Below the pieces are notes generated by a model that saw only the letters and a list, made by a program, of their open reading frames with translations, searched no databases and was not told the origin of the DNA. A stretch of DNA of 64,000 nt from NCBI GenBank assembly GCA_014529385.2, contig CM043963.1, positions 72,133,412 through 72,197,411 of the forward strand. Reading direction: 5' to 3'. This document shows, piece after piece, positions 21,860 through 33,900 of this stretch. Each line of letters opens with the position of its first letter. The first letter of the stretch is position 1. The stretch is from Adiantum capillus-veneris (lineage: Eukaryota > Streptophyta > Polypodiopsida > Polypodiales > Pteridaceae). The position numbers and the translations under genes are program-made.

Positions 21860-24238
21860 TGATAGCCGTTTTTTCGGCTCTTTGTAATTGCCACAGTGAG
21901 TTACCTCACCCTACCAAAATCACCCAAACACTGTGGCTATCCCTACCATTTCACTGTACATAGACGTCTGTGAGTCACGGGACTTTTCCCATATCTTCTT
22001 AAAAAACCCTCAATTAGCTAGTCATTGGGCTAGTTGAGCCAAAAAAATAAAAAAAAATAAAAATACAAGTATATTATGGCCCATGCGTATGTAAATATTT
22101 CTTTGTATATAGGGCCTAAATAAAAGATTTTTTCATAATTATTTTGGTATTTATTTAAATATTTCTACCTAGGTGTGTGCTATTTATGCTCTGTACATTG
22201 CCTCACCATTACCACAATTTTTTCTTACCATTTTTCATACTCTTTATTCCATATAGAAATATTTTCATGTAAGCTTCTCTTATATTTGGTGTAACTCCAC
22301 CCCAACAAAAATCCAAAAAAACTAGTTTTATTTATGTGTATATTTTTTCACTATTGTGATTTTTCCCTTCCTACATCTATTTTGTTTTTTTTCTAAAAAA
22401 TTAGAACACCAAAAATATTTATTTTTTTATGGTAGCCTCATAATGAGAGAGATTTCTTTTGACCCCTTTATATTTTTTTCCACTTATATTATTTATATTT
22501 GACATGTACATATTTTTTAGACCCCTCAATATTTGATTTTCTTAGTTGTACTATTCACTTATATCATAATCTCAACAATATCTTCAATTATAGACCTACC
22601 AAATAAGGTCAAGGGTAGGTGGCATGCATACATGCACTATGGAGGGCTCACTCTTGGAGGTATTCAAAAGAATCATCCAAAGAAGGACCCCACAAGGACC
22701 TTGTGCAGTGGAAAAAAACGGTCGGTTTTGCTGAATTTTTAAAGTTCACTTGCTCTCCGAATTTGAAAAGGTGATACAAACAAAAGTTGTAGCTCGTGGG
22801 CTGAACTTTTGCCTCAAAGTTTTTCATATTTTTTTGATCTACGAGCTGTGAGCTATGAGTTTATTAGTGGACCACAGTTTTTCCATGCTATGCAGCCACA
22901 CTCTCTCTTCCACTTTATCATTTTCCTCTTTCACACACACTTCTCCACTCATCATCCCCACCTCTCTCACCACTCCTCTCTGCACCCTACTCACCTTCTC
23001 CTCAACCTTGAAGAATAAGAGAAACCATGGTGAACTCATACCTCCCACACACAATTCCATTCCAAAATTGACCACCTAGTCTCATTTTTCCTCCTCCAAT
23101 TTACCCATATCTATCAAAAAAACCACAAAATTCAGCCTCTTCTCTTAAAAGACAGCATCATGGTGGTTGATTACTCAGCTTCAATTACCTTGTCTCTCAA
23201 GGAAGGTCAAGAGTGGAGAAAAAATGTACCGTCAAAGCTAGTGGACCGTCAACAAGTGTCAAAATTGGCCCTACTCAAGACACTTGGAGCATCAACCTTG
23301 TAAGAAATCCACCTTTTCTTACCTCTTAAGAGTTTTTTTCCTTATTTGTATCCTACATGGATACTCCCATTGTAAATATCCAATTCCATTTGTAAATTAA
23401 TACTAACTCTACTAACACTAACCCACTATGAAAAGTCCTATCACCTCCATTTCTCTCCTCTCTCTTTCCCCACCAACTTCTTGATAATTCCAAGCAAAAA
23501 AAATTAGATAAATTGCTGAAAATCTAACCCAACCATGGTTAGAGGAGTAACCCTAGCCTTCAAAATTGCTATAAAAGGAGGGTGTAGCTAGCACAACAAG
23601 GGGGAGAAGAAAGAGCACTATGCTATATCTTGAGAAGCCAAGGTCAACCTCTTGAGAAGGAGCTCTTGAGTGGAATCTCATTGGCATTAGGCATATGTAT
23701 GTGTTGTATTAGGGGTGATTAGCAAGGGAACTCTATGCCATTGTAAGAGAGAGTGATCATTAAATTGAGAGTAGGAAATCTATCATTTCTCCTACTAGTG
23801 TAAGCCCAACATTTGCTGAATCAAGGAGGGTGAATTTGGACTAAGCATGGATACCTTGTCTCCCTTCCAACGTGAAGTCATGGACAATAATGATGTGTAA
23901 GTGTCTTGGTGTTTTATTTAAGTTCTTGATAGCTTGTCTCCGAGCATTGTTATCAATTTAGCCTTAAATCCCACATGCTGTAAGAGGGCGACAGGGTGGA
24001 GAGGACTCCCCTAGCCTTAAGACAGTGATTGGGGTGGCTTTTTTCTTGTGATGTGTTGTGGTGTAATTTACTCAGGCTATTTTGAACAAATACTAATCTC
24101 ACTTTGATTGGTCATGACAGATTTGTAAGCAGGCATTAGAGCAACAAGCACCCCCTTCCCCCTTCTCTCTCTTTCTTACATATATATATATTTATGTTTG
24201 CTTGATCATTAACGATACACTTCAAAGCAGCCGGAGCA

Positions 24239-24306
<68 letters not shown>

Positions 24307-24564
24307 TTTTAGTGTGTGAGAGTGTTCCATTGGTGTTAGGGTTAGTGTAAATTCCTTGCTTGTTTGAGGGTTGCTCTAACGATTCTCCTCTTTTGCCTCC
24401 TAGTTCGCTCTTAAACTAGGTGGTGCCCCTTGTGTAGTTGGGATTTGGCTGGGGTTTGTTGTTTTGGTTTGTGTTGTGTTGTGCCCCAGCCCCATTGAGC
24501 AGCACGGGAGCCTTGAAGGGTGTCTAGAGGTTGCTCTTCTTGTTGCCCGCCCCGGACCGCCTCA
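21860..24564 (+). repeat. 3' LTR of B
   Basis: 2705 bp, near-identical to the 5' LTR. It has an expanded (CT)n tract (about 24241-24303) and an intact TATAAAAG at 23570-23577. Confidence 0.95.
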
Positions 24565-24579
24565 CTACCATCATACACT

Positions 24580-25550
24580 ATGGGTAATGATAATCTATCT
24601 ATTTTTAATGGGGTAGGATTCCACTCTTGGCAAGTTAAGGTAAAGGGATATCTAATGAAGAAAGGGTTAATGGAGCATAATCACATCTAATATTGATGAA
24701 GAGAACCCACCTTCACGTGCACAACAACGTGAACTTCAAATTAAGGATGAAAAAGCATTGGGCATTCTTCTCACAAGTGTAGCGGATGAGATAGTTCACT
24801 ATTTAGACCAATCCACTACTGCTAAGCATGCATGGGAGATACTTGAGAGGAATTTTGGGACAAAATCAAAACACTCTAAGATTTCTCTTAAAATACAACT
24901 CTATAGCTTAGTTATGCAAGAGGGTGAAAGCTTATCTAGCTTAGTCAATAGACTAAAAAGCATTTGCACGCAGCTAAGTTACATAGAATGCAACATTGAA
25001 GAAGAAGACAAAATTGCCGTATTACTTAAGTCTCTTCCATTGCAATATGATAATATCGTGACGGTCTTAAAAGAGAAGGAACCAATTCCTTCACTTGAGA
25101 GCATTGTCAATTCTTACAAGAACAAGAGAAGAAACACACACATAAAGAAGAGAACACCTCACAAGCTTTGTATGTTTCATCTTCTTCTAAAAAGAACTTC
25201 AAAGCATGTAAGCATTGTGGAAAGACAAATCATATGTCTTTCAATTGCTACAAAATCAAGAAGTGTGTGAAGTGGGGCATGCGCCTCAATTTTGTAACTA
25301 CAATGGGCTCAACACCGACACTACCTCCGACATTCAACGAGGTAAAAGGTCTTCCAACAAGGTTTACTATATGCATAGTGATGTTGATGACGACGGAGAT
25401 GACGACAACGAGGATGCCGAGAGCATCAACTTCATCCATTCAGCCATCTCTTCTCCTTCTTCTAGTTTTTCTAATAAAAAGCATGTGGAGGGTAACCCCA
25501 AATATGGTTCAAAATCCAAATCCAATTATGAGTATGATGATATTTACTAA
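24580..25550 (+). pseudogene. P2: copia-type Gag (frameshifted), the only gene of P2
   Basis: Begins MGNDNLSIFNGVGFHSWQVK right after B's 3' LTR. It shows copia Gag features: a Trp near the start, AWEILERNFG, SLVNRLKSICTQL, LLKSLPLQYDNIVTVLKE and a zinc knuckle CKHCGKTNHMSFNC at about 25206-25247. Frame changes occur near 24690, 25110 and 25260. The acidic tail ends at 25550, only about 240 bp before the 3' LTR, leaving no room for protease, integrase or RT. P2 therefore depends on another copia element for these. Confidence 0.8.
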
Positions 25551-25782
25551 ATGTTCATTTTCAACCTATTATGTTTAGTTACCCACTCCTTAAGTTGTAT
25601 CCTAAGGGTGATGATGCTTTGTATCTCTTTGAGCACCGTTTTATGTTGTATCAATGTAGGGCATAATGTTGTATCCATATGAGAACCATTATGTACCACA
25701 TTAGACCCAAAAATGATGTATGCAAAATGTATGAACCTTCTACATACCTTTGTGAAACCTTAGGAGTTCCAAGAATGAGTTT

Positions 25783-25790
25783 AAGGGGGA
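25783..25790 (+). promoter_or_regulatory. Polypurine tract of P2
   Basis: AAGGGGGA a few bases before the 3' LTR start TGTAAGG at 25794. Confidence 0.85.
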
Positions 25791-25793
25791 GTT

Positions 25794-26075
25794 TGTAAGG
25801 ATTAAACACATGCCTTCACTCCATCTCTTAGCCATGTGGGAATTACCCCTAGAATACTCTAGAACATCTCATGAGAGCCTACATAAGAAGGCACCCTCCA
25901 CAAGCTCTAGACATCACTTGTAGTTTACAAGCTTTGCTTATGTACTAGTTATTTTGTTCATTTCAATGGTGTTAGTTCTCCTCTTGCATAGGCATTTTAT
26001 TTCTCTCTCATCTCTCCTCATTTGGTGTCTACAACATGAATGCTACATGTGTGTATCCACCCTAAAAACCCAACA
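25794..26075 (+). repeat. 3' LTR of P2
   Basis: 282 bp, followed by TSD GCGGG at 26076-26080. Confidence 0.95.
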
Positions 26076-26128
26076 GCGGGTAGCGGGATGCCTAGAGGTT
26101 AGCAAGATGCCTCGCAGGTAGCGGGATG
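26076..26128 (+). repeat. 5' LTR of D, segment 2 (minisatellite)
   Basis: 53 bp of the GCGGGATGCCT / GGTTAGCAAGATGCC minisatellite, trapped between P2 and C. The intact version is at about 37258-37400 in D's 3' LTR. Confidence 0.85.
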
Positions 26129-27311
26129 TGAACGTCGCCTTCCAAGTCTTCTAAATAACATTCAAGTAACCCAATAGTCCCCTAACTAACCTAAACGTTC
26201 ACTAATTTGCCATATATTTGCGACTTTCAACCCCATTTTAACTAATTTATGATTATGAGTTCGTATTTCACTTACTTTGCTATGCTTCGTAGTCCAAATA
26301 TATCTGCCCTCCCAGTTTCGTAGTCCAACTCTCTAATATGCATTATTTCTCATGTATGCATCTCTAGATATGCTATTTATGGTTAAAATTTGAGCTCATA
26401 TACATTTTTAATGGAGTTTTTAGGCAAGATTTATCAACACGCAATCATAGAGTTCAAAACTCACACATTCTAGACTCATAGAATAAATCAATCACTCATT
26501 GGGTTTCAGATTATTGAACATTGCAACTAGAATCACTGAATAGATTTGCAAACTTTTCAATCAAAAACACCAGAATAATCTCGTAAAATGTAAATTTCTA
26601 TTGAAATTACCAAGAACTGTCCAACGATCTAATTTTCTTTCCCAAATGCCACTAATCATGCAACAATATGCAACATTTCATTTCCAAGTATGCTTTTAAT
26701 GCAGATACATCTTCAAATGACCAGATTTGTTTTAAATTATGAAACTAGCAATACTTCTTTCTAGTGTTATGAACTTGTTTGGAATTAATCAAGAAAAACT
26801 AACCAGTGAATTTTAACTTTTGATTTCGAGTGTTTTGCTTTCCGTCTCCGTCCGAAATCGAGCAGCGGCTCCTCTCACTTTAAAGTGAGTCACTCCGCAG
26901 CAAGATTTTGAAATTGCTTTCCAAATTTCTCTCTCTTTCTCTCTTTCTCTCACTAACTCAAGAGGGTATTTATTCTCTCTCTATCTCATACACACCACCT
27001 TCCTGGCGGCCTCCTTTAGAATCCCATCAAGTCCTCTGAGTATCTTCCCTTCATTCAAGGCGCAACAAAGGCAGCCCCTACTCTTACTCGCTACAGCAGG
27101 AATGAAAATCTATCTCTCTCAGCAATTCTCCAGGGCAACGCCTCCTCTTGGGCTCCCTCTTGCTCTCCCAACTACTCCTCTCCTACTACCCTCGTAGGCT
27201 CTCGAATGCTCTCCCCCTACACACAAACGCTAGCCGACAATAATACTCCTCTCTCTCTCTCTCTCTCTCTCTAACTTGCAAACACACAGAAAACCTCTCA
27301 TGCACTATCGT

Positions 27312-27352
<41 letters not shown>

Positions 27353-27392
27353 ACTTGCAAACACACACAGAAAACCTCTCATGCACTATCGT

Positions 27393-27434
<42 letters not shown>

Positions 27435-27874
27435 TCGTACCTTGCCCACAATGGATTCGCGGCCTCTCTTACCTTGCCCACAGGATCTGCACACCCAGTG
27501 CAACCCTTCTCTTCCCCTCATGGGCTAGCCTCTCGGCCATCTCCCCATGCTCGTCTTCCTAGGTGCTCTTGCAGCACCCTCTCTTTTCTTATGATTCATC
27601 ACCATTCCATCTTATTCGGTATGCTTGCATGTCCATGGAAACCCTCTCTCTTACTCTCGCAAACCATCTCTCCCGGGTCTGCCTCCTGGTGACCTCGCAT
27701 CCTAACGGTTTCTCTCCTCACCCGCACACAGGTGCGACCTCTTCTCCTTGCTCTCCTTTAGCCTCCTCACGACCTCCTCTCACTCTCACATGCTCTCCCT
27801 CTACACACACACAGACGTGACTTCTGGGTTCCCGGCAACTGTTTGCTACCCTCTCTCCTCCTTTTCACTCAGAG

Positions 27875-27924
<50 letters not shown>

Positions 27925-27942
27925 ACTTAGCGCTACATCAAA

Positions 27943-27985
<43 letters not shown>

Positions 27986-28674
27986 ACTACACACAGGTGT
28001 CTGCTTGGTGGCCTCCTTCCTCACCCCATCGACTACTCGCCTCCTCCCCTTCAGTCAAGGTGCAAGCAAGGCCAACCTCATCTCGTTCTCTCGACAACAC
28101 CAAATCAATCCCCCTTTAGGGTTGCAGGTCTTGAGTTCTCTCCCTAGGCGACCTCCTCGCATGCTTCTTGCTTTCTCTACCAATCTACCCTGCGATGTAT
28201 CTTCTCTCTCTGTACAGCTTGAGCCTCACTCTCTCGTGGCCCCTAGCGGCGCCTATCTCCTCTGCACACACACAATACACGCAAGCCTCTTGGGCTTCCT
28301 TCTTCCCCACTCACCTGGCGACAATCTCTCTCTCTTCCTATGCTCTGCACACACAATAGCGCAGCCCTACTCGGCTCCCCATAACTACTCACTACTCCAT
28401 TCTCACAGCGCCATCATGGGCCTCCTCGCGGCGGTTCTGATCAGAGCTATGCAATAAAATTTTATTTTTGATTTTGTTTTATAAAATGTGAAAATTACTC
28501 CTTTTAAGTTCCCATTCACACCTCGACTTGGTCTCTGTCTCTCTCTCTTTCTTTCTCTCACTTTGAGTAAAACTCTTTTCTTCTCTCACTTCGATTCAAT
28601 GCAAAGCAGGGCTCGCCTTTCCTCTAATTTTCAACCCGCTCGGCAAGGAAACCTAAAACCCTTCTTCACGGCTC

Positions 28675-28728
<54 letters not shown>

Positions 28729-29032
28729 CTGCCCAAAAGAAAGTTGGCTTCTTTCACTTTCTCTCTCCCTAAACTTCATACTCAGTAACCTTGCAGCCCA
28801 CGGCCCTCTCTCTCAATATGGCGCTCACGCTTGACACTTTAATTATAAGATTCCCGCAAAACAATGACCAATCATTCAAATTTCAATGACATTTATATGC
28901 AACAGTCATAAAATCATACTAAGCAAGCATTATGATGCAGTGATTTACATACATATGCTCCTAATATGTCCATGCAGGTTCCCAAATTAATGTCAAAAGT
29001 TTACAAGTTTGGTGTAGATTGATGGGTCTACA
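26129..29032 (-). repeat. 3' LTR of C (2.9 kb, CT-rich)
   Basis: Starts TGAACGTCG and ends GGGTCTACA before the pyrimidine run that is the PPT on the minus strand. It contains at least six (CT)n tracts (about 27243, 27314, 27396, 27877, 27948 and 28676), two of them within a duplicated unit containing CATGCACTATCGTTAATC. Ser/Leu-rich ORFs here are CT-repeat artefacts. Confidence 0.75.
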
Positions 29033-29040
29033 TTCCCCCC
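29033..29040 (-). promoter_or_regulatory. Polypurine tract of C
   Basis: Minus strand GGGGGGAA directly before the LTR terminus TGTAGACCC. Confidence 0.75.
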
Positions 29041-31898
29041 ACACTAAAATTTGAAGTCGTCCTCGACGAAAAAGTAAATAACTTGGACATTGCCAAAAAG
29101 CTTCTTGACTTGCTGCAACATTTCCAGCTTGGCAGCCACACTTTGAAAAATAACTGGCTCCTCTCCTTAACTGCGAATGCCCTCGTGAGCATAAAATCTG
29201 AAACACATTACACTAACACCAGTAGTCTGTCCATTCTTACTTGATTTAAAACAAGAACTAGATTTGTTTCAATCAATAAAACCATTAATCAGTCAGTCAG
29301 TGACAACTCAGTGACAAATTAATAAACACTAGACATAGTTATATAAACATGTTGGGCCCAGGAAACGTATATACCCTCACTAACTAGCATCTACAAAGAT
29401 TTAAAAATCACAAACCTAAACCTCACCAATAGCAACTAAAATTAATAATAAAGTGACTAGTTAATGGAATAACTATAAACCTCCCTAGGCAAGACCATAA
29501 ATTTATTACTGTTTAATAGCAAGAACGACCCCCCTCCATGTTGCTAGATCTCTATAGAGGTAAACCAATTAAGCCCTATATTATAGAAAATATACAATAT
29601 TCACATCTAAGTGGAAGTCATCGCCTTTAATTTATTTCCCTTCTCTTGAATTACCAAGTTCTTAGTGTTTTTTTTTAATGCATTCTTTTTCTTGTTTTTG
29701 TTTTTATTTTGATTTTTAGTAAGTCACATCAGACTTGATTGTTTTTTTTTTCCGCACACATTCCACTCTCACTGCTGCGTCGAGCAGGAATTATTAACAC
29801 TTACACTTCCACCCCATACAAAACCTAGCTATGGCTCGTGGCTCTGTCACTAGAGACAAAGTGGACCCACCCGCCTACCAAACTTGTACGGCGACGGTTA
29901 CACAACATATAACATATAAGTTTTGTTTTATTCTTCCCTTGGCTCATCACTAGTGTAAATTAACTAGCATATCGACCATAATCTAGAGTTTAAAGGTCTA
30001 TACTCCCAACCACAGGGACCTACATCACTTCTAGGGATCGTTAGATCACCATTAAGAGCATAAATATATTGCCCAAAACTAGTTTAGCTAAAGTGATTCT
30101 ATTAAATAATCACCTTGACTACCTTTCTCAGCCACTAACAGCTTGGTCACCGGTCAGTGATTGCTAAGTCTAGATAAAGGAAAGTTAAAAAGAACATATA
30201 AACCCCCTAAGCTAACAAGTCTAATATAACTATGAATAGTGTTGTACTAACTTGTCACTGACTCATCTATTACAGCAAGCACACAAATAATAAAAACTAA
30301 ATAGCTGAACAGTATAGTTAGAAGTAAACCACCTGTTTAATCTGCTTGAAAATGCTCCACTTTAGAGCTACATCCCCAGAGATAGCTTTGACAGTCAGCT
30401 CCAATTTGTAACAGGTACTTCTCCGCAAAATTGCTCGGTTCTGCAAAAAGATTAGACTACACTCCCCCTAAAGGAATGTAGTTAGGCTACTCCTAGATTT
30501 TTATGGGTTTTTGTTTTTGTTGTTTTTTTTTTTTAGTGTTTTGTTTGAATACAACAAAAAATCAAGCATAAAAGAAATGATTCTTTTTGGATTTTGTGAA
30601 ACTTTTTAATTTTTTTTGTGTTTTTGTGGTTTTGTTTTTGTTTTTGTTTTTTTTAAAAGCCTCTCGCTACATATGACGGAATAGTGCAGCTGCATTGGCT
30701 AAGCCAAAAGGTGCTACCCATTATGGACTACAGGTATCTATACATGGTCCAGTTACCTACTTTCGGTAAAAGCTTCAGAATCCTACTTGTATTCAATGCC
30801 CTAGTTAGAGGCGTCTATATAAGGTTTAGAAACCTACTTTTACCAAAAAGCTAAAGGTCCCTACATGTACGTGAAACCCTATCCACTTTCTTCTATTGTG
30901 CTATGGATTCCAAACATATAAACATGCTACAAACACCTACTTTTCACTTGAAAAGCTACAATGTCCTACTAGTATAATGCCCTATCCAATACACAAATTT
31001 TTAAAAGAAAAATTCCTTCTTTTTAAAAACCAAAATGTATATGCAAATAAAGTAACATCATGTATTATAACTCACTAGGTACAATCAATAATCTTTTTGC
31101 ATTGCATTACTCTCATGAATCTCTAATCCTTAAACACACATTTTCCTTACACTAACATATGCATTTCAATTTTAAAACACAGATCCCACCAAACATGGCA
31201 TCTACTAAATCTAGACTGCTTTATGTCCATTTCAATTTACCTAAAATTATCAATTGATTTTTTACTAATCCGTCCAACTCTCATGGACAATTTTGCTAAA
31301 ATTCTATTGGTCAAACACCAAAGTTTTGCCAAATATGTTTGAATTTGGATTTCACTGAAACTCATCATTCTTCCTACAACTGAATGAAAATAACTTGCAT
31401 ATTAGCAAGAATAAACAAGAAACCATCTCCTCGACTATATCTTATCTCACACCACTCAAGTCACACATTTATTCACTCCTACTCTTTACTCACTTCTCAC
31501 TCTCTCTCAAACTCACAATCTCTTTTTTAACTTTTGTCTTCACACAATAACTTAACCACTTAATCAAATTCCATTAAAACATGGATTCTTATTCATGTTG
31601 CACACACATAAAATCACTAAACATCAAAATGGAAACAACAAAGACTTCTCAATGTAGCCCAAATATTCACACATAAATGACAATCCATTAGAACTCACAC
31701 TCACTTCCATATGACATGAAATGACATCTCTCTAATTATGAGTATATCAATCAAAATGAGCTAGCTATTCCATATTACAAACAAGAAAATATTTTGTTTT
31801 ATTTTTTATTTTTATAAACCAAAACAGTCACTACTTACTCCCTCCTATGATTCTCTCATCATTGAGCTCAGGTAATTTGGTTTACTAATTTCAAATTT
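29041..31898 (-). other. Internal region of C without a recognisable gene
   Basis: AT-rich. Minus-strand frame near 29206-29041 ends ...VEDDFKF-stop just before the PPT, a usual position for a retroelement polyprotein end. T-rich tracts at 30500-30660. Three diverged copies of a roughly 90-bp unit with CCTACTTT and AAAAGCT lie at 30755-30995. Nothing else identified. Confidence 0.4.
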
Positions 31899-32210
31899 TC
31901 ACCAAACTTTGCAATATGGCCTATACCCAGATTGTCTCTTTTCATAGATTTTACTATCCTTGTTTTCTATACAGGTTTTTCTAGGTTCTATTGAAAACTT
32001 TGTTTTGACATTTTGTCTCCTAGGCATGCTACTATTTTTCCCTCTCTTTGCTTCATCTCCCTCTTGCATATATGCAATATATTCTTTAGTCTCATTTCTT
32101 AAAATGACTGCATTTACTTGAAATTCATATCTAATATGTCTCTTACATTCCTCACCATTCCCACTAACATGTTGAGTATGATTTTCTCTCAATCTCTCAG
32201 GTTCATTCAA
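31899..32210 (-). CDS. C: small basic ORF, unknown
   Basis: 103 codons, very polar (Lys, Arg, Glu, Asn), beginning MNEPERLRENHTQHVSGNG. It lies downstream of the coiled-coil ORF in another frame and may be a broken continuation of it. No domain recognised. Confidence 0.3.
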   Translation of the reverse strand: MNEPERLRENHTQHVSGNGEECKRHIRYEFQVNAVILRNETKEYIAYMQEGDEAKRGKNSSMPRRQNVKTKFSIEPRKTCIENKDSKIYEKRQSGYRPYCKVW

Positions 32211-32272
32211 AATTAAAGTTTTTTCTATATTTAACTCGTCATAATCATGTCTAGTCTCAAAGTTAGATGAAC

Positions 32273-33079
32273 CTAATTCAATTTCAATCTCAAAGTATTG
32301 CTCATATGCAAAGTGCTTCGTACATGCATCCTTATAAGAATAATTTCTATGCTATATTCCATCAAAAGAAAAGTACATCTCTCTTCTTTACTATAGCATG
32401 CACCACTTAATTCATAGGGTACTAAAGTTTCAAAGTAAATTTGTTGAAATATTTGTAAATTCTCCCTATCAAGACACACTTCTAACAAGGCTTGTCTTTT
32501 CTCGATATCTATCAAGGACGTAGCTATCTTATTATCTACTAGCTCTCTTTCCTCCCGTTCTACATATCTTAGTAAACATGAGTTATCAAAAGAAACATCT
32601 ATATATTTGTTAGCATTGTCAATACAACAATCATTATTGACTATAGGAGTCATAGGCTTCTCACTCTCACGTGGCCTCTCATCATTGGAAAGTACTTGGC
32701 ATCCAAATATAAGCTGCTTACACTCATTAAGCTCCTCTCCCATTGTATTAATGCACCCACCCATGGTTTTCATTTCCTCAACATGTGATTTAGGTTGCTT
32801 ATCTAAAATTTGACAAGTTTTTTCTATTTCTTCCTTAAAACGTATTATATCTTGTTGAAATAGATTATATTCTAATATGGCTGACTCTTTATCTTGCCTA
32901 GCCTTCATCAAAGCTTGTCGAGTTTCTATTTTTAATCTAGTCAACTTTTGCCGCATTTGAGCAAAAGCCTCATCAACTAGTTTTTGTTGTTTATGTAGTT
33001 TTACTTGAATATCCTTTTCTTCTTCAAGTTCACTAGGATCTCCTACACACCCACCTAGGTCTACATCCACCAAATTCAT
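32273..33079 (-). CDS. C: 268-aa coiled-coil protein
   Basis: Open frame beginning MNLVDVDLGGCVGDPSELEEE about 300 bp after the PBS, so it occupies the gag position. Residues about 20-110 are a heptad-like coiled coil (KLHKQQKLVDEAFAQMRQKL and so on), followed by a Cys/Asp-rich middle and a second helical stretch. There is no Gag core and no zinc knuckle. A coiled-coil protein in the gag position might self-assemble or bind the Gag of a helper; this is inference. Element G also has a long coiled-coil protein in this position, but the sequences do not obviously align. Confidence 0.5.
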   Translation of the reverse strand: MNLVDVDLGGCVGDPSELEEEKDIQVKLHKQQKLVDEAFAQMRQKLTRLKIETRQALMKARQDKESAILEYNLFQQDIIRFKEEIEKTCQILDKQPKSHVEEMKTMGGCINTMGEELNECKQLIFGCQVLSNDERPRESEKPMTPIVNNDCCIDNANKYIDVSFDNSCLLRYVEREERELVDNKIATSLIDIEKRQALLEVCLDRENLQIFQQIYFETLVPYELSGACYSKEERCTFLLMEYSIEIILIRMHVRSTLHMSNTLRLKLN

Positions 33080-33361
33080 GTTCCTCTCTGTCTGTTCTTA
33101 TAACATGATAGCTCTAATAACAAGCGCTTGAATCTCCCAGCTTCTATAAACTAGCAGACGGCTCTTGACTAACATATTCTATTAGCAACCTCAAGGTCAT
33201 CAAGACCAAGGTATGCATTGAGATAACCCAAACTCTATTTAAGACTTGCCTCTCTTGGCGTTACTACACAGACATTGCCTCTTCTTGATTGGCCAAACCC
33301 TGGGTACCAGCATGCAAAATATATGCACCGGGGTGCCCCGTAGCTTTAGTAGCCAGCTGAA

Positions 33362-33378
33362 TCCCGACGGACGCACCA
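33362..33378 (-). promoter_or_regulatory. Primer binding site of C (tRNA not identified)
   Basis: Minus strand TGGTGCGTCCGTCGGGA, two bases after the LTR end GACGTTCA. It has the TGG start; the tRNA is not one I recognise. Confidence 0.6.
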
Positions 33379-33380
33379 AA

Positions 33381-33900
33381 TGAACGTCGTCTTCCAAGTC
33401 TTCTAAATAACGTTCAAGTAACCCAATGGTCCCCTAACTAACCTAGACGTGCACTAATTTGCCATATATTTGCGACTTTCAAGCTCATTTTAACTAATTT
33501 ATGATTATGCGTTCGTATTTCACTTACTTTGCTATGCTTCGTAGTCCAAATATATCTGCCCTCCCAGTTTCGTAGTCCAACTCTCTAATATGCATTATTT
33601 CTCATGTATGTATCTCTAGATATGCTATTTATGGTTAAAATTTGAGTTCTCATATACATTTTTAATGGAGTTTTTAGGCAAGATTTATCAACACGCAATC
33701 ATAGAGTTCAAAACTCACACATTCTAGACTCATAGAATAAATCAATCACTCATTGGGTTTCAGTTTATTGAACATTGCAACTAGAATCACTGAATAGATT
33801 TGCAAACTTTTCAATCAAAAACACCAGAATAATATCTTAAAATGTAAATTTCTATTGAAATTGCCAAAAACTGTCAACGATCTAATTTTCTTTCCCAAAC
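33381..33900 (-). repeat. 5' LTR of C, truncated
   Basis: Matches 26129-26646; alignment ends at CCCAAA, where D's LTR resumes with AAGTCCGTGGG. A two-base AA overlap at the junction suggests end joining after a deletion. Confidence 0.8.

Larger units (their letters stand above)
13346..24564 (+). mobile_element. Element B: full-length Ty3/gypsy element with 2.7-kb LTRs and dual RNase H
   Basis: LTRs 13346-16012 and 21860-24564 open TGATAGCCG and close CCGCCTCA; most of the length difference is the (CT)n tract. The flanks share CTAC (13342-13345 and 24565-24568), a likely 4-bp target-site duplication. The internal region carries a PBS, two paralogous small ORFs, gag, protease, RT, RNase H, second RNase H, integrase and PPT. 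Gag is nearly intact, but pol has stops and frameshifts. The second RNase H places it in or near the Tat clade. It inserted just ahead of P2's gag and is the innermost element of the nest. Confidence 0.95.
12064..26075 (+). mobile_element. Element P2: gag-only Ty1/copia element, interrupted by element B
   Basis: LTRs of 282 bp at 12064-12345 and 25794-26075, both TGTAAGG...CCCAACA and differing at about 7 positions by eye. The 5-bp target-site duplication GCGGG is perfect (12059-12063 and 26076-26080). A PBS for initiator tRNA-Met follows the 5' LTR, and a PPT (AAGGGGGA) precedes the 3' LTR. Without B the element is about 2.8 kb and encodes only Gag. It inserted into the minisatellite of D's 5' LTR. 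Confidence 0.95.
26129..33900 (-). mobile_element. Element C: large non-autonomous LTR element (LARD-like), 5' LTR truncated
   Basis: Minus-strand element. Left copy: LTR 26129-29032 with the PPT at 29033-29040. Right copy: 33381-33900, PBS side, beside a PBS at 33378-33362. The two copies align for about 520 bp from TGAACGTCG to TTTCCCAAA, then stop: the outer 2.4 kb of the 5' LTR is missing together with about 70 bp of D's LTR. The internal 4.3 kb encodes coiled-coil proteins but no protease, RT or integrase. Confidence 0.8.

Noticed and set aside
27186-28772. Many Ser/Leu-rich or Arg/Glu-rich ORFs
   Set aside because: They are translations of (CT)n/(GA)n tracts in C's LTR; open frames there are an artefact of the dinucleotide repeat.
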